In this document: positions 33,441-47,575 of the stretch, piece after piece
Numbering within the stretch: position 1 is the first letter of the stretch
How the letters are laid out: each line of letters opens with the position of its first letter
Source: Nageia nagi
Taxonomy: Eukaryota; Pinophyta
Direction of reading: 5' to 3'
DNA: 64,000 bases
NCBI GenBank assembly: GCA_050084985.1
Contig: JBITNC010000001.1
Span: 169,632,001 to 169,696,000, forward strand
Position numbers and translations under genes: made by a program
The notes under the pieces: model-generated
Databases searched by the model: none
The model's input: only the letters and a program-made list of their open reading frames with translations
Told to the model about the DNA's origin: nothing

Positions 33441-35035
33441 CAAAATAGGTGAGGGGATTAGTTATAATAAATAAACAATACCCAAAGAATAAATGGTGTA
33501 CTTGGGTTAACTATGGCTATAATATGATAAGATAAATATGGATTTAGAGATATCCTCTTATGTTCAAGTTTTTCTTTCTTTGAGAATTTAATAGAAACAA
33601 ACCTTAATGTAATCTATATAAATGAGGAGGATCTTAACCTTGGTCCCTTAAGAACTCATGGTGCCCAATATGGAGTTTAACCCTTTTTGGATGGTAGTAG
33701 GCTTCCAAAACACTCACTAAAATGGTGTATAGAAAATAGTTGTATGCTTATTATGCCTATGATTATGTGTTATATAATGTAGATTTATTCCTAATTGATT
33801 CTTGCTAATAAAGATTGATAAATATTATAATAAATATAATGATAAAGACCTTAATATGCCAAAATGAGCTTTAAGAATTTAATACAACAAAAAACTTATG
33901 ATGATTCAAGAAGAATACCTAAATAGGTTGTATTGATAACTAAAAATACCCATAAAGCCTAATATTAAATTTAACATAGCCAACACTAATGAGTATGATC
34001 AAGATTAATGGAGTGCAAATTAATATAATATTTAACCTACAAATATAAAATAATATGAAAATAAGTATGTACAATACCTCAAATTCATTTAGAACACCTT
34101 CCTTATCCCCAAAATGCTTATAATATATGATAATTATACCAAAAAGGGCATTTAGAGGTAATTTCAAACCCTCACCAAAGCCCTTTACTAATGATTATCT
34201 TCCCAACATCTAAGTTTGAGTTAATAAAACTCTATTTTCTATGGAGATAACTAATATGCATTAGCTTATGGTGACATAAATTACCACTTAAGGTTCAAAT
34301 GATGTGGTTATAACCTACCCCCTTAAAGTATATGGGAGTGGTTCAAAACCACCATCTTAAGAAGTATAAGGGTGGTTTGAAACTACCATAATAGTTTTTA
34401 AAGGGGCACTTTATGATTAGCCTATATATTTTAATGGTGTGATTTAAAACTACCTGTTAACAATTAATTTTGTTGAATATTTTTATGATCACTAAGATTA
34501 ACCTAGGTGGAGACTAAGTTAAGCATTCACATTCAACAATGCATATTACAATATGAATATAGATAAGGATATAATAAAGTAATGTAATAAGAATTAATAA
34601 TAGCTATGGATAATAAAGATGTAACAAAAATAAATGATGCCCTAACTATTAGATTAAATCTATAACCTATGGGGGAGAGATAAAAGAGAATGTACTTGTC
34701 ACCTTACCTGGATGAAAAATCACAGGCACAAACTTTGACTTATCGAGAGAGAATGATCTTGGTATGTGAATCCCTCTAATGAATACAATATTAAACCTTA
34801 ACATGAATGCTAATGATAGCATAAATACCAATAATAATGCAAATGTTGAGCCTCCAATGGTAGTTCAAATTCTAACTGTAGTACGAACACGAAGCCTTTG
34901 ATAGAGAAAATTTTACAACCAAGATCTAAAGTAGAGAAATAAATAACAAGCCTAGTCTAGCATATAATAGACTAAAAGGATGACAAAGCTTGTATAATAT
35001 CAAATCTCTCCCAATAGGCAATGTTGATGAATAAC
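33441..35035. other. no gene recognised
   Basis: AT-rich non-coding sequence with a group of short hairpins at 34312-34460. No transposon coding motif was seen in any frame. Confidence 0.4.
34312..34460. repeat. cluster of short hairpin-forming repeats
   Basis: Four imperfect repeats about 40-50 bp apart, each centred on a palindrome: GGTTATAACC, GTGGTTCAAAACCAC, GGTGGTTTGAAACTACC and GTGATTTAAAACTAC. Each is followed by a CTTA/ATAA segment. Confidence 0.55.
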
Positions 35036-35819
<784 letters not shown>

Positions 35820-36006
35820 GGTTTAGCATGGAGCCAAAAGAAAATATAAGGTTCTAGTGTGAAGCTAGTAGAAAATATAAGGGTCCAATGCGAAGCTAGA
35901 AGAAAATATAAGGTTCTAGTGTGAAGCTAGTAGAAAACATAATGCTCTAGTGCAAAGCTAGTAGAAGATATAAGGTTCTACCATGAAGCTAGTAGAAAAA
36001 TATAAG
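35820..36006. repeat. 31-bp tandem repeat, six units
   Basis: Units start at about 35820, 35851, 35882, 35913, 35944 and 35975, with consensus GTTCTAGTGTGAAGCTAG then TAGAAAATATAAG. The first unit is the most diverged. The period is not a multiple of three and no frame runs through. Confidence 0.9.
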
Positions 36007-38814
36007 ATCATAAACTTTATATCCAACCAAATTACTGATTTATTTCAACAAATTCATGACATATAAAAAAATTAAGCATGCATAACATATCATATCAAAA
36101 CAACATAAGCATAAAGGAGTAAGAGATAGAAATTTTCCTACCAAATGCTTGAAGGCATGCCCCCAAGTTTTGAATTATGAGCTCAACTACAAAATTCCCT
36201 AATGCTAACACTACTCGTAGCATTGAAAGTAAGTATTATAAGCCAAATAGCATTGAATTTCTCAATCATGTAAACATATAGATCATGTAATCATACAGAG
36301 CATACATATCATAAAGGGAATATAGTCATAAAGATCATATAAAATATGTCATATGAACATCAATATCCATACCATAATGCATAATCAAGTCATAATGAGT
36401 TAAGTGTTACAACCTTTTGAGCTCTTAAGGGCATGCCCCTAAGATAGGTGAGAACTTAACATATGCTCCCAACACTAGTGTTAGGGATCCTATATACTAA
36501 ACAAATTGATTACTAAATATTTGATCATTTCTAATTCTAAATTCTTGATAAATTCTAATTTCTAGCCTTATGCCCCCAACCTTGATGCTAAGGTGCTGAC
36601 TTATTTTGCCAATGAAACCTTTACCAATTAAACCTTTGATTTAGATTAACCTTTTTGAACTGAATCTCTAATAAATGAGATAGAATATGAGATAAACATT
36701 CTAAAGTAAAACTAATTTTCAACCAATTCATGACCAAATTTTAAATTGAAACCCAAATTGAACTCAAAAATTGTCTTAACTTGGTTGCCCCCAAGTCAAA
36801 AATTGATACCTTCAATCCATAAAAACTTACTATAGCAAGCATAGGGAAAATCATATCATAAATAATAACCCAAAATTGTTATTTTTTAAGATAAATTAAA
36901 AATAAAATACATTTAATTCCAAACATAGCTAAGCACATATGACATTTTGAACTTAACAAATTTATCATAACAATTTTTACAATATCCATATATATGGAGA
37001 CTTATCAACCATTGCAAATTCATTATATCAGGAAAGAAATGATAAATAATTATGTGTAACACTACTCAAAAACTTTCATCATCTAAAACCCCTAAATTTA
37101 AGATCATTTTTTTTATGTCTATCATTTATCGGTTTATCATTTTCTCAAGGTTTACTATTTAAAAACATATATTCCACATGGTTTACATATTGATACATTA
37201 TCAAATTTATAAAGTCTTCATCTATTCTTTGTAAGCACAAGGGTACGGTCACCAAGTACTCCTACCTTCACTTGTGAGTGGATACTCCTGATGATTGAGC
37301 CCTTGTTTTATTACTATATCCTAGAGCTTGGGAAAGTTTACTTATTATACCATAAAGGTTTAATATCACTAAATTGAGTGCAACTCAATGTTCGAGAAAA
37401 CTTACATTTTAGTTTCTTTAAAAATTCCAAACATCCAAATTATTTCCCATAGTACCCCCAAACTAACCATTTATTCCCTAACATTTCCCATATGGTCATA
37501 AATCTAAATTTGGGTCCATAAGACTAATATGGGATCCTTTCCAATATTTTGGGATGATAATGGATTTATTTAGGGTTCTTATTTCTTATAGATCCTTTAA
37601 AATGTTGTACAAACATTTGAGAAATATTTATTTGATCCCTATTTATTTTATACCACATCATTGAGAGAAATCATGGTCTAGATGTTCAAAGAAATATTAT
37701 TTATATTGAATTATTGCATAAACATTTTTAACGCAATTCTCGATACTATAGACAATCAAACCTTTCTTTTTATAATCATTTGAAAACTTTTAGCACACAA
37801 GAAATTAGGACTAACATATTCTCAAATCCTAAGCATTGAGAATTACCCCTTTTTTTATAATTTGAAAAATAAATAATTATAATATTACCCATTCATAATC
37901 CTATATATATACCTAATTATTATCCATTATCCATTTTCTAATGAAATCATTCTTGATATTTTGAGATATCAACTCATTCAACATTCTACCACATATATAC
38001 ATGATGTGCAAGGTCAAATCACACCACTATATTTCCAGATCCTATATAATCATAATCTGTTAGAATATGTTAACTTCTCATCTCATTATCTTCTATGATA
38101 CTTTATTACAATTCCATGATACATCATAAACACAATACTTGTAATTCATCATCGATATAAATCTTCATTCAATAAGCTTCAAGGTAAAGAAGAGTCTTCA
38201 TAAGTTCTTGTACTATCTCCCTTTTGCAAAATTTCCAAGGTTCGTAGAATGAGTGATCTAGGCACTAAGAATGGATACTCATGAGGATCAAGATAGCTCA
38301 TCACCTTTGGATCCAAATGCATATATTTATACATCCATTTGAGGTTTACTTACATTTTATACAAATTATGGTCTCAGGAGATTTTATGTCTTTGATGAAG
38401 CTACCTCCTTTCCTCGACCATATATTGATCCTTATCAAATAATCAAGAACTTTTATCTTAAATTTACACCATCTCTATGCTATCTTCAAATTATAATAAA
38501 CACTATTCTTCTTTCTCATATAGTTACCAAATAAAATTTAACTATTTCTTATAAACATATTATACAAAGTAAAGATTTGTATCTTCTTTATATATATATA
38601 TATAATCATTTAAATCATACATTATGAATCCTGATTACCTATCTAGCAAAATGGACATGCTAAAGGTAATTATGAATTATTTAACAAAATAATTAATCAT
38701 AGGGTAAAAAAAAAAACCAAAATAAAATGCTTCATTGGATGTGGTTTAATATAATGTAATGATTGAAAAGGATTCATTGATTTATTCTAAACGCTTGTAA
38801 GTAGTATTGTAGAG
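36007..38814. other. no gene recognised
   Basis: AT-rich sequence in which the word ATGCCCC(C/T)AA recurs (36160, 36433, 36570), perhaps a remnant of a leader or LTR. A short (TA) run lies at 38588-38603. No domain is readable. Confidence 0.4.
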
Positions 38815-39180
38815 GTTGGAATCTGTTTGACAAAATGAGTCGAACACAGATTATATTGTGAAGTATTTTGAATGATTACTTATCTTAAACCAAAGAAATA
38901 ACTATTTTTCAAAAGGCGTGGAGTGAAAGAAGACCAGATTTAGTGCAACTCAAATTACTTATGAGTACTTCGAGGGCTCAAAGCATTGATAATGAGAATG
39001 AAAATGTGGTTTCTATAGAACTCATTACAAAACAAAATGATACATTTGAGATGCCCATGGTAATTGAATAGAATGTCTTTTTGCTATGAAGTCCCAAGGT
39101 GATACTGTGAGATCAAGACCTTCAAAATAGTGAATAAGAATGGTTTCTCATCGATGTTGTAGCTGTGAGTGCCCAGAGTA
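38815..39180 (+). pseudogene. PPR gene remnant
   Basis: One frame at about 38820-38885 reads WNLFDKMSRTQIIL then TGA where Trp is expected, then a Y-L block: the LFDKM-x-R-x-x-x-W pattern of a PPR motif. At 39110-39175 a DQDLQ block and FLIDVVAVSA resemble the GxxIH...NGFxxDVVVxNAL segment. Between them the frame is lost. It is a different PPR copy from those at 14-18 kb, judged by sequence. Confidence 0.5.
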
Positions 39181-40751
39181 GTCCCCTTATTTTTTTTTAA
39201 CTAAATAGTATAGTAAAGTACATAACTGGTAGTGTCTTTTCATATCACCCAAGGTAATAATTGACTCTCTTTTCCTTTATTTTTAGACATAGAGTACAAG
39301 TATTCACATGTAATATACCAACCAAAAAGGGTACTTCAAGAACTTCAATATTATTAATGTCATAAATTTTTAAATGCACCCATCTTCTTTCTACAAACTA
39401 TAAGAAATGAAACAAATTTTTTCACAAGGTAACATTGTACAAAACTATACATATAGAAATATTAAATCATTTTAAAGAAGTCTTTTATAAAGTACTTTAA
39501 GAGTAAGATAACAACTTGTCTAAGCATTTGTACAAAACTTCTTATATAAGAGTACCAAATAATCACAATAAATTCTTTTCCCATAATAATTTACTAGTAA
39601 CACTATCATAAAGAATTAAAAGAGCCTCTCTCTCTTCAAACTACATTGAATGCAAAATATACAACATAACGAAGCATTTTTGAAACCAAATAACTAAAAA
39701 GCAAAAGAGAGTGTACTTGGGCTTAAGAGAAGTGGATTCTTTTCACCATATGACTCTAAACTAGAGTTCTTGAAAGAATGGGAGAGAATGCTTATTCCTC
39801 TAAAATTCTTCAATATTTATAAGCCAAATGGGGCTAATCCTTCCAAGAAAAGAACTATTGTTCCATCTCATCACATTTATATGTGAGGTGGAGATATTTA
39901 TCTTTTTGTAAAGGTTTTGATGCATCTACACAATTTTATTTCAAATCATTAGCACCTTTCTTCAAAGAATAAATTGGGTGTGGTTGAGAATTCAATAATT
40001 TTTGGAGGTGCCAAAGTAATCTAATTATTAAGAAAAGACAAATGTTCTTTCTTACCCTTTAAGTTTAGTTTTATTGATTATCACTAATATCCTTGGTTAA
40101 AATTTGAATTTTAATCAATGAAATGTTCCTTGTAGGTAGTTAGTAAACTCTTTTTTTTTTAAATGCATATCAATTTTTTAACACATATCTATTACCTGCA
40201 ATAATCCCTTAAACATGCAAGATAAATTTATTAGTACACATTCACATCTACACATAAAGGTATTATCAAAAACATAGTTTTAAATGTGCATCTATATGAT
40301 TTATGAGGGGTCCTTATGAATCTATCAGTAATTCAATACCAATCATTTCCTTACTCTTATGATTCCATTCCCTTAACCACTCATCCTAGTTCCTTGGGAT
40401 CTTCATCATGGTTTTTTTGTTAGATCAACATGTGACCTATATCACACAAAATCTCAAATCTAGTATCATATTGACACAAGTAATTTATCATCACATAGCA
40501 ATAATTTAAACATAGTTTTATTCACATCCTTGATGGTTCTCAAGGTTGACTAGTGCCATTGGGTGGGTCATTACATTATGAATCATGCTAACTAACTCAA
40601 AAATATACATGCATACCTGATTTATTTTTTCTAAACTTAAGGTATCAAAATAAAAACTTGTATTCATGACATTCTTGTAATTTCTTGATAATTTAAGTAA
40701 CTTTGCATATGTCCTTGAAATAAATTCAAATTGCATGCAAGTTTAATAAAT
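39181..40751. other. no gene recognised
   Basis: AT-rich. The piece 39700-39900, read on the minus strand, has a TATA-like GCTTATAAATATTG and could be an LTR promoter, but no partner copy was found. Confidence 0.35.
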
Positions 40752-40771
40752 AATAATCAAAACATACTCAT

Positions 40772-41010
40772 CCCTAAGGGGACAATGTGGTGGCCAAGTT
40801 CTTTGGCTTGCCTCTAGGAGGACTCAATATTGAATCTCTTGGTTAGTTAAATAAAACTATAATGGGGCTCCATCTTAGCTATGGTTTGGCTACAATTGTA
40901 CTATATATCCATAGTTGCAAGGCAGATGGAAATAACTCAAAACATTTACCCTACTGGTGGTCATGAGGGGGGGGCTCCTAGAATAGTTTGCCTCATGATT
41001 ACATTTAAAA
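40772..41010 (+). mobile_element. SINE-like insertion with 20-bp target duplication
   Basis: A 239-bp segment, visibly richer in G and C than its surroundings, is flanked by perfect 20-bp direct repeats (AATAATCAAAACATACTCAT at 40752-40771 and 41011-41030). Near its start is GTGGCCAAGT, close to the A box of leucine/serine tRNA genes, and about 35 bases on is ACTCAATATTG, a weak B-box candidate. It ends in ATTTAAA. Long perfect duplications with an A-rich end indicate target-primed retrotransposition by LINE enzymes. The tRNA origin is tentative; the insertion is well supported. Confidence 0.6.
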
Positions 41011-41030
41011 AATAATCAAAACATACTCAT

Positions 41031-41749
41031 ATATTTTATAACATACTTACCTTCATATTTGGGATTTTAATTTTTTATTTTCATACATTTGACCTTCCTT
41101 GTTCATGGCTAGCCCATTTTTTTCAAAACCTATCATTCTTACAAAACTACCCAACTTGTAAGAAATATATCTTTTATTATACATATTGAATAACCTAATT
41201 ATTTTTGCATTAGAAAGAATAAATAACCTAATTTTCATATAAATATAAAACCTCATCATGTTTTGAGAAAAAAAAAATGATTATTTTAGGGGCTAAAATA
41301 GACCTATTTCATACTTTTTAGATTTGAAAACTTCAAATGACCATATATTTTAAATTGTAAGGAATTTGGAGATCTTTTTTTTTTTAATTTGCATAAATTT
41401 TCAAGATCTATCCAAATAATAAATTATATTTGATTGTTCTATCTAATTACCCTAGAATTAGCATTGGGCTACCATTGAAATGTTTTTAGTGACCCCTAGG
41501 ATAACCTAAGTAGTTACTATTCTAAAATATTTAACATGTGATAATATATTATCTTTGTTATTAACTTAGATATATATGAAATAACAATAATGAATAACAA
41601 AATAATTAATAATCTTAATATAAATTAATGTAATAATAAGTAGATAATTTAGACTATTAGATCAAGATGGCAAAAGCACACATTATTGAGATTGAGATAA
41701 AGTGAAAGATAAATACATGTAAATCTTACTTGGGTAATCTAGATAGTTG
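41031..41749. other. no gene recognised
   Basis: AT-rich. It ends where a truncated LTR begins abruptly at 41750. Confidence 0.4.
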
Positions 41750-41969
41750 CATTGATCTAGGAAATTGAATATCTTTATATGCTCACTTTAGATCTGATTT
41801 GATACTCTTCTTATCAATGTCATACCCTTAGGGATTATACATGCCTCTTCTATCATATTACATGCACACTTTTCATATATTAATCATTGTATAATTGAAT
41901 AAGTGTTACCTTCTTAATGGACTTATAATTGTTGTGTTTCTTTAATGATTCCACAATTTAGGGTCTACA
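41750..41969 (+). repeat. truncated 5' LTR of element A
   Basis: 220 bp collinear with the last part of the LTR at 48809-49523, from GCATTGATC to GGGTCTACA. The first 500 bp or so are missing; sequence left of 41750 is unrelated. Confidence 0.8.
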
Positions 41970-42027
41970 TTTTGGTGAACCTAATATTTCTTACGGTCTA
42001 CATTTTGGTGAACCTAATATTTCTTAC
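41962..42027 (+). repeat. 33-bp perfect tandem duplication across the LTR/primer-site junction
   Basis: GGTCTACATTTTGGTGAACC plus 13 more bases occurs at 41962-41994 and again, without a difference, at 41995-42027. It spans the LTR end (CTACA) and the TTTTGGTGAACC primer-site-like sequence, so the site exists twice. Confidence 0.95.
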
Positions 42028-42088
42028 ACACCTAGAAATTCCTTCTAATTCCTTCTAAGGCATACCTCTTTAGGAGTCATGAATTCTT

Positions 42089-42667
42089 TTGGCATTTTTA
42101 TTCCTTACTTTACCTGAAGTTGTTAGAATAGTACCTTATCAAAATGATAATAATACAGTTTGTTCAAATTTTTTTCCAAAAGTATTTTTAAGTGAAGAAA
42201 AAACTATAGTTTCAAAAGTTAGGGTTCATTTTGATGAAATTACAAGAAGTATGAGGTTAAACCCTAAGTTACCCCTATAATTTCATGAACCTTATCCAAT
42301 TGATAGAATAGCAACTGATGAAGAGAATTATTCTAAATATGTTAATTCTAGTTGTCAAATGAACATTATTGGTCAAACATCTAATAAGTTTAACATTGAA
42401 TTTGGAGATGATGATTTTGAAAGTGTAAATTTAGAAAATTCTATTATACATCTAAAAAATGAATCTGAGAATGATGATCTTGATAATATACCTTATAATG
42501 TTAGATCTATGAAGGAATTAATGGATTACAATATATTGGAATATTTTATCACAAAAACTATTGAAGCTATAATGGATATTCTAACCAATCATGAATTATT
42601 AGAGTCGAATCTTGAAACTCCACTTTTGTTAGATTCTTTATTTCAGTATGAGAATGCAAGATCTTAA
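42089..42667 (+). pseudogene. Tat-like gag, N-terminal part
   Basis: Two open stretches (42089-42280 and 42359-42667) in one region, with an acidic composition such as FGDDDFESVNLENS and NESENDDLDNIPYNVRSMKEL. There is no recognised domain, but the position between primer site and gag capsid suggests the N-terminal region or leader peptide of the gag polyprotein. The usual start cannot be chosen with confidence; ATG at 42089 follows the primer site by about 60 bp. Confidence 0.55.
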
Positions 42668-42899
42668 AAATGAAAGATGTCTATCACTAAAAAACAAAGC
42701 ATTAATGTTGTACAAAAGAAAAGCATGAAATAAAAATTAATATTCTTATATATGCAAAAGAATCTAATGCTTTCCAAAAAGCCACTAAGGATCAATAACT
42801 AGATTTCCTATTTGATTTGATAGATAATATAGAGAAACAAAGAGTCCATAGAATTGGTCCTTTTCTAAATTATAAAGAAGAAAATTTGAAAAAAGTACA

Positions 42900-44100
42900 A
42901 GAAGCTCAATCCATAGTTAATATTCCTCCTCAAACAAGTAATGTTCCTCCACAAACCCCTTAAATCAGTCAACCTATAGTTCCACCTCCCTTTCCATAGC
43001 CTGTAGTTTCATAGCAACCTATAGCCCAACCCTCAGTTGTGTAATCCACTCAAATTACTGCAAATAATTTTAATTCAAAACTTAAAGAAAGAATAGAAAA
43101 AATAGAAAAGGAGTTTTATATAGGAGAAGAAGATTTTCTATCTTGCTTAAAATGTCCATTGAGTGATAGAATTACTTGTAAAGTGCTGAATTGTAAAAAG
43201 AGTATTAAATTTACTAAATTTTATGGTTCTTAAGATCCAAAAAAGCATGTTAGAAAATTTCAAGAGGAAGCTATTGAATTTCTTCATGATCATGATATGC
43301 TTGCAAAATTATTTTCAAGTAGTTTAAAACATAATGTATTTTACTCTTTCTAAAAAAATTATTGATAAATATAAGGATGTTGTCCTCTAATTTTTGGATA
43401 ATTTCAAGTATAATATTCAAGAAAATATCAATTTAGAGACTTATGCAAAATTAAACAAGCTAGTGACCAATCCCTAACTAACATTATGAAAATATGGAAG
43501 AAAGTTGCAAATAGAGTTATTGCCACTAAACAAGATTTAAAAGATACTTTTATAGTAGCATTAATCGTAATGTTTATGTTAGAGGTAATTGATAATGATA
43601 ATATGTCACAAGGAAAATTATAGAGAACTTCAAAAGGTTGTTAATACAAAGGTAAATAATTATACAAGTCCAAAACAAGTAGCAACAATGGTAAGTGCTG
43701 ATAAAAAACCAACTCCTTCAAAATGAAAGTTTACAAAGTTGAATGAAAGTGTTGATAACATTCTTAATGTTTTGGTAGAAAAAGATCTTATTGAGTTTTA
43801 ACCAAATTTTTAGCATGATTTCCCAAATGGTGTTCCTAAAAAATTATAGGTTTGAAGAGTTTTGTAATTATCATACAACACTAGGACACCTAACCATAAA
43901 CTGTAGTACTTTAAGAAATATCATACATGATATAATTGATCAAAAGGCTATCTAGATTGATGATACACCAAAACAAGAAGAAGATGTTAGCCCTATTCAT
44001 CCTAACAACAATCAACTTGGAATTTTCATGAACCCTTTTCCAAAGATAACTCAACAACCTAAAGGATACATCAAAATGGTAAGTACCCCAAACTAATTTC
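42900..44100 (+). pseudogene. Tat-like gag, capsid and zinc knuckle
   Basis: A Pro-rich stretch (42920-43050) leads into FLSCLKCPLSDRITCKV, IKFTKFYGS, a stop, then DPKKHVRKFQEEAIEFLHDHD and DLCKIKQASDQSLTNI: the retrotransposon gag capsid pattern of Tat elements, with frame changes near 43330 and 43560. The knuckle at about 43861-43905 reads CNYHTTLGHLTINC, the CX2HX4HX4C form found in this branch, with all four ligands present. KQ-rich sequence follows, but no protease active site is readable before 44350. Gag forms the particle that packages element RNA. Confidence 0.8.
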
Positions 44101-44749
44101 AATATTATTTTTCTAATAGTTGTAGGGAAACATGATACAAAAAGTCACTCTTTGGGAATTAAAAAAATTTACCAAGAAGTAATAACACCTGATCTCAAAG
44201 AATGCAAGGTGTTCACATTGTAAAATACTATCGACATGGCACTTACACCATGCATTCGAAATTCAAAATATTCCTAATATTTGTTCTTGCATTGATAAAT
44301 TGTTAATGGATCCCCAAAACCACCCAGGCACATCATATCATCAGTTAAACTAGATTTTCTTAATTTTACCTTATATAGTAGGTCATTTTTATTTTGTAAT
44401 TTTAAATGCATTTCTAGGCTTAGTTTTATTTACCTACATATTTAAGTAGATTGTTAGGTTAGTTTTCTCAAATTCCCCCATACATTCCTTGAAAAAAATT
44501 GTAAAATTTTAGAGCATTAATGCCTTACCTACTATTGGTAAAGCATCCACACCATTCATTTTCTAGTAAAGAAAAAAATCATTTATTTCCATATAGCCTA
44601 AGTAATTATTTTAAACAAATATTAGCATTCCCAAAGTATGTTTACAACAAAAAACTATGCAATATAGCTTAGTATTGCAATTTTTGTAATTTTATGTCAA
44701 TTTTTATTAGAATAGTTGGATTTATTGCATTTATTACTATTAACAGTTA
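44101..44749. other. gap where pol would be expected
   Basis: No protease, RT, RNase H or integrase motif is seen in any frame. The sequence is AT-rich and passes into the antisense frame region. Confidence 0.5.
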
Positions 44750-44899
44750 TATTTAATGTTTCCTTAGGCATACACTTGTTCTTTTTCAAACATAAAAATA
44801 TGAAATATAAAAAGAACATACATATAAGAAAACCAAATGAAGCCAATAAAATATGAACATATATATATATAATTTTATGTACAAACATAACTCCCACTC

Positions 44900-47575
44900 T
44901 ATACTCTCCTACACTTCCTAACTCTACTATCTCCAGAAATAGACATGGAAGCAAATATCCCACTAGAGCTAATCCCATGGGAAGCAAACGAAGCTTTGAC
45001 TTTCCTATAGTTTTTCCTCAAGTGACATAGATCCTAGATGATATTTTGTCATGCATCTACCTACTTAGACATAAATTCCTAAGACTCACTCGATGTAGGA
45101 ATATCTAGCTTCTCTTGGAGCCTCTTGCTCATTTGCTCCAACTTATAAATGGGAGCATTGCACTCATCTAAGGTAGTTTGTATCTCAGCAAAATTGCTCC
45201 ACAATTGTATGACCTCAGTCATAATATGCCTCAACCTTAAAATGTAAATCTTTTAGGATCTTAATCTCTCAAATTTAGCCTTAAAATGCTAAAGGCTAGC
45301 TAGTTCAACCTCCAAACTAGAAACTCTAGCCATCATATCATTTGTCTAAAAACACAACTGATGTTAGTACATAATAAAATTAAATAAAATATAATAAAAA
45401 TTTGAACTAATAAAACTTGTAACTATATTTATACTTGTATAAGCTAATGGAATAGCCTTTGCCAATAACTTAATGCCAAAAATAAGGGTAGTAGAAGTAG
45501 AAGGCCTTGATGGTGGCATATTTGGAGGAGGCATGCCATTATCCTTATCCTCCTCATCGAATGACTCCTCTAATGAAACCTTTATGAAATCCTCATCATT
45601 TATCATAGAAATCCAAATAGGGGTAGGTATAATCCATACCTACCATGTTTCATAACCTCGAATGGTACCAAGAGTAAAAGAAATGGTTGCTACAATGTTT
45701 ACCTCCTATGGCTCCTCCCAAGTGCTATGCTAAATTGGCATAATCAATGCATTCTTAGGGGCATCTTGATCATGCATCTATACTAAGAAATACCTAACAG
45801 GTGTTAGAATGTCCTATATAATACCAAACTATCATAGAACATGAGCAAGGTAATAGGACTCTACACCCTTCTATTAAGGCTTGGATGAAATAATGCTACC
45901 TCACCCAAGCAAGTCGGTGGGCATCCTCCTCCAAAGTATACTCCTAATAGGCCACCCAAATAATATTATCAAGTTGGATGCTATCCACATCCCTCCATTA
46001 TGCCTCAATATCATATGGATATTTGTAATACCCAAGATGAAACACCCAAAAATACATAGCAAGGTTTATCTCATCATTCCTCTATTGTGCCAATCCAATT
46101 GGTCTAAACAGTGCAATGTGCTCGTATTCTCATACTTGAAGGAGGGTGGTATGAGCTACTATCATATTGGATTTAACCATAATGAAAATATGATGCAAAT
46201 CCTTATAAAGTTGGACAAGTATGCATGGTGCCTATGCAAATACAGTTCCATGGGAGAAAATCTCCCTCATAATACAAACTAACCCAAGAGAAAATATTGA
46301 ATTATTCTTATTTGGACTCAAGAACATTGCTATGTGGATGTCACAAATAAACAAACATTATTCACACTAGGATCATACTACTAGGTAGTATGCAAATATG
46401 TTTCCCTCTTCTCTCAATCATGATCTTGGTTACTTGTAAGTCATGTAGATAGGTCATCTCACTCCTAGTTGTCATTAATAGTGGCATGGATTACTAATTT
46501 CCCATGAATGAGAATGTGCCAAGTTTGATATACATCGAGTAAGGTCATGATCATCTCCTTAAGTGGAAGATGAAAGGTGTTGGAATCAGGATCCTAATGC
46601 TCTATCAAGGCAATTAAGAGGGGAAGGTGAATTTGAATGTTGCTCATAATAATAAGATCATACATGCTTGTAGTCTCAAGATAGTCATTATCATTGTTGG
46701 ATATGATCTATATAAGGCTTCCACTTTTAAGGGACCCTCAGAAAATTATATCTATAAATATTAAAATCAAAATACAATTATCAAAAATTTATTTACAATA
46801 GTATTTGCATATGAATTTATAAAATATTGGGGGTAGAAAACTTGAAGGTTTCAATAATTTTTTTCTCCATTGCAATAAAAAATGAAAAGTTATGAATTCA
46901 TAAATGCTTGGTTGAGGGCATGTAACATATTGCAAAACCCCTTTTCAACACTTATTAATGAGAAACACACAAATATGGATTACAAACATAGGTTTGGGGA
47001 AAAAACTCAATAAAAAATTGAAGAGTAAAAACATGAAAAAATTTACTACCCTATCATAAAAATGAAAATACATAACATATCGAGATAGTAAATAAGTTTG
47101 AAAGAAAAAATGCTGGAGTTAATGGAAGATATTTCAATTTCAAAGGGAAATAACAAAAAAATCCAAACCCTCTCCCTCCACCCATTGAAAACATAGGCAT
47201 TGGCAAGAAAATGATAAAACGTTCATAAGGGCATGCAAAATTCAATAAAAAAATTAAAAATCTACCTGTAGCAAATTTTAAACACAAATGTTAACACTAA
47301 CAAGGGAAAAATAGATAAAGAAAAAATAAAATAAAATCAAAAGAAATATTAAAAAGCCCCTATTTCAAAAATTTGAAAGCAAAAATAAAAATTTCATACA
47401 GTAAAACTCTAAAATTTTCATGAGGAGATGAAAAACATACCAAAAATAATAAAAATGAAAGTGTAACGGTGCCTACCATGTGGTTTGCAAGGAGAGTCCT
47501 TAGATAATCAACAAGATGACTCTTCTTTCTTTCCAATGGCCTCTCAATCATTCTCCAATCAACATCTACCATATC
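44900..47575 (-). pseudogene. antisense plant-mobile-domain frame in element A
   Basis: Read on the minus strand. A first block at about 47575-47480 has WRMIERPLERKKSHLVDYLRT and LANHMVG; then, after a gap, about 46700-46480 has LPLLIALIEH, a stop, DPDSNTFHLPLKEMIMTLLDVY and LIHGKLV, which is the signature of the plant mobile domain (FHLP-GEMT-TL-DV--L-GLP--G). A later part (46290-45880) continues with stops. The end (45606-45364) is acidic then Pro-rich (SLEESFDEEDKD, MPPPNMPP). The domain occurs in plant transposons and in host proteins that act in gene silencing. The segmented order suggests introns. The frame is dead through stops. Confidence 0.65.

Noticed and set aside
35820-36006. CRISPR-like array of regularly spaced repeats
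   Set aside because: The 31-bp units are contiguous, with no unique spacers, and the context is a plant nuclear genome.
45881-46282. 133-codon plus-strand frame
   Set aside because: It lies opposite the plant-mobile-domain frame, which matches element B; the plus frame has no motif and no counterpart of the same reading in B.
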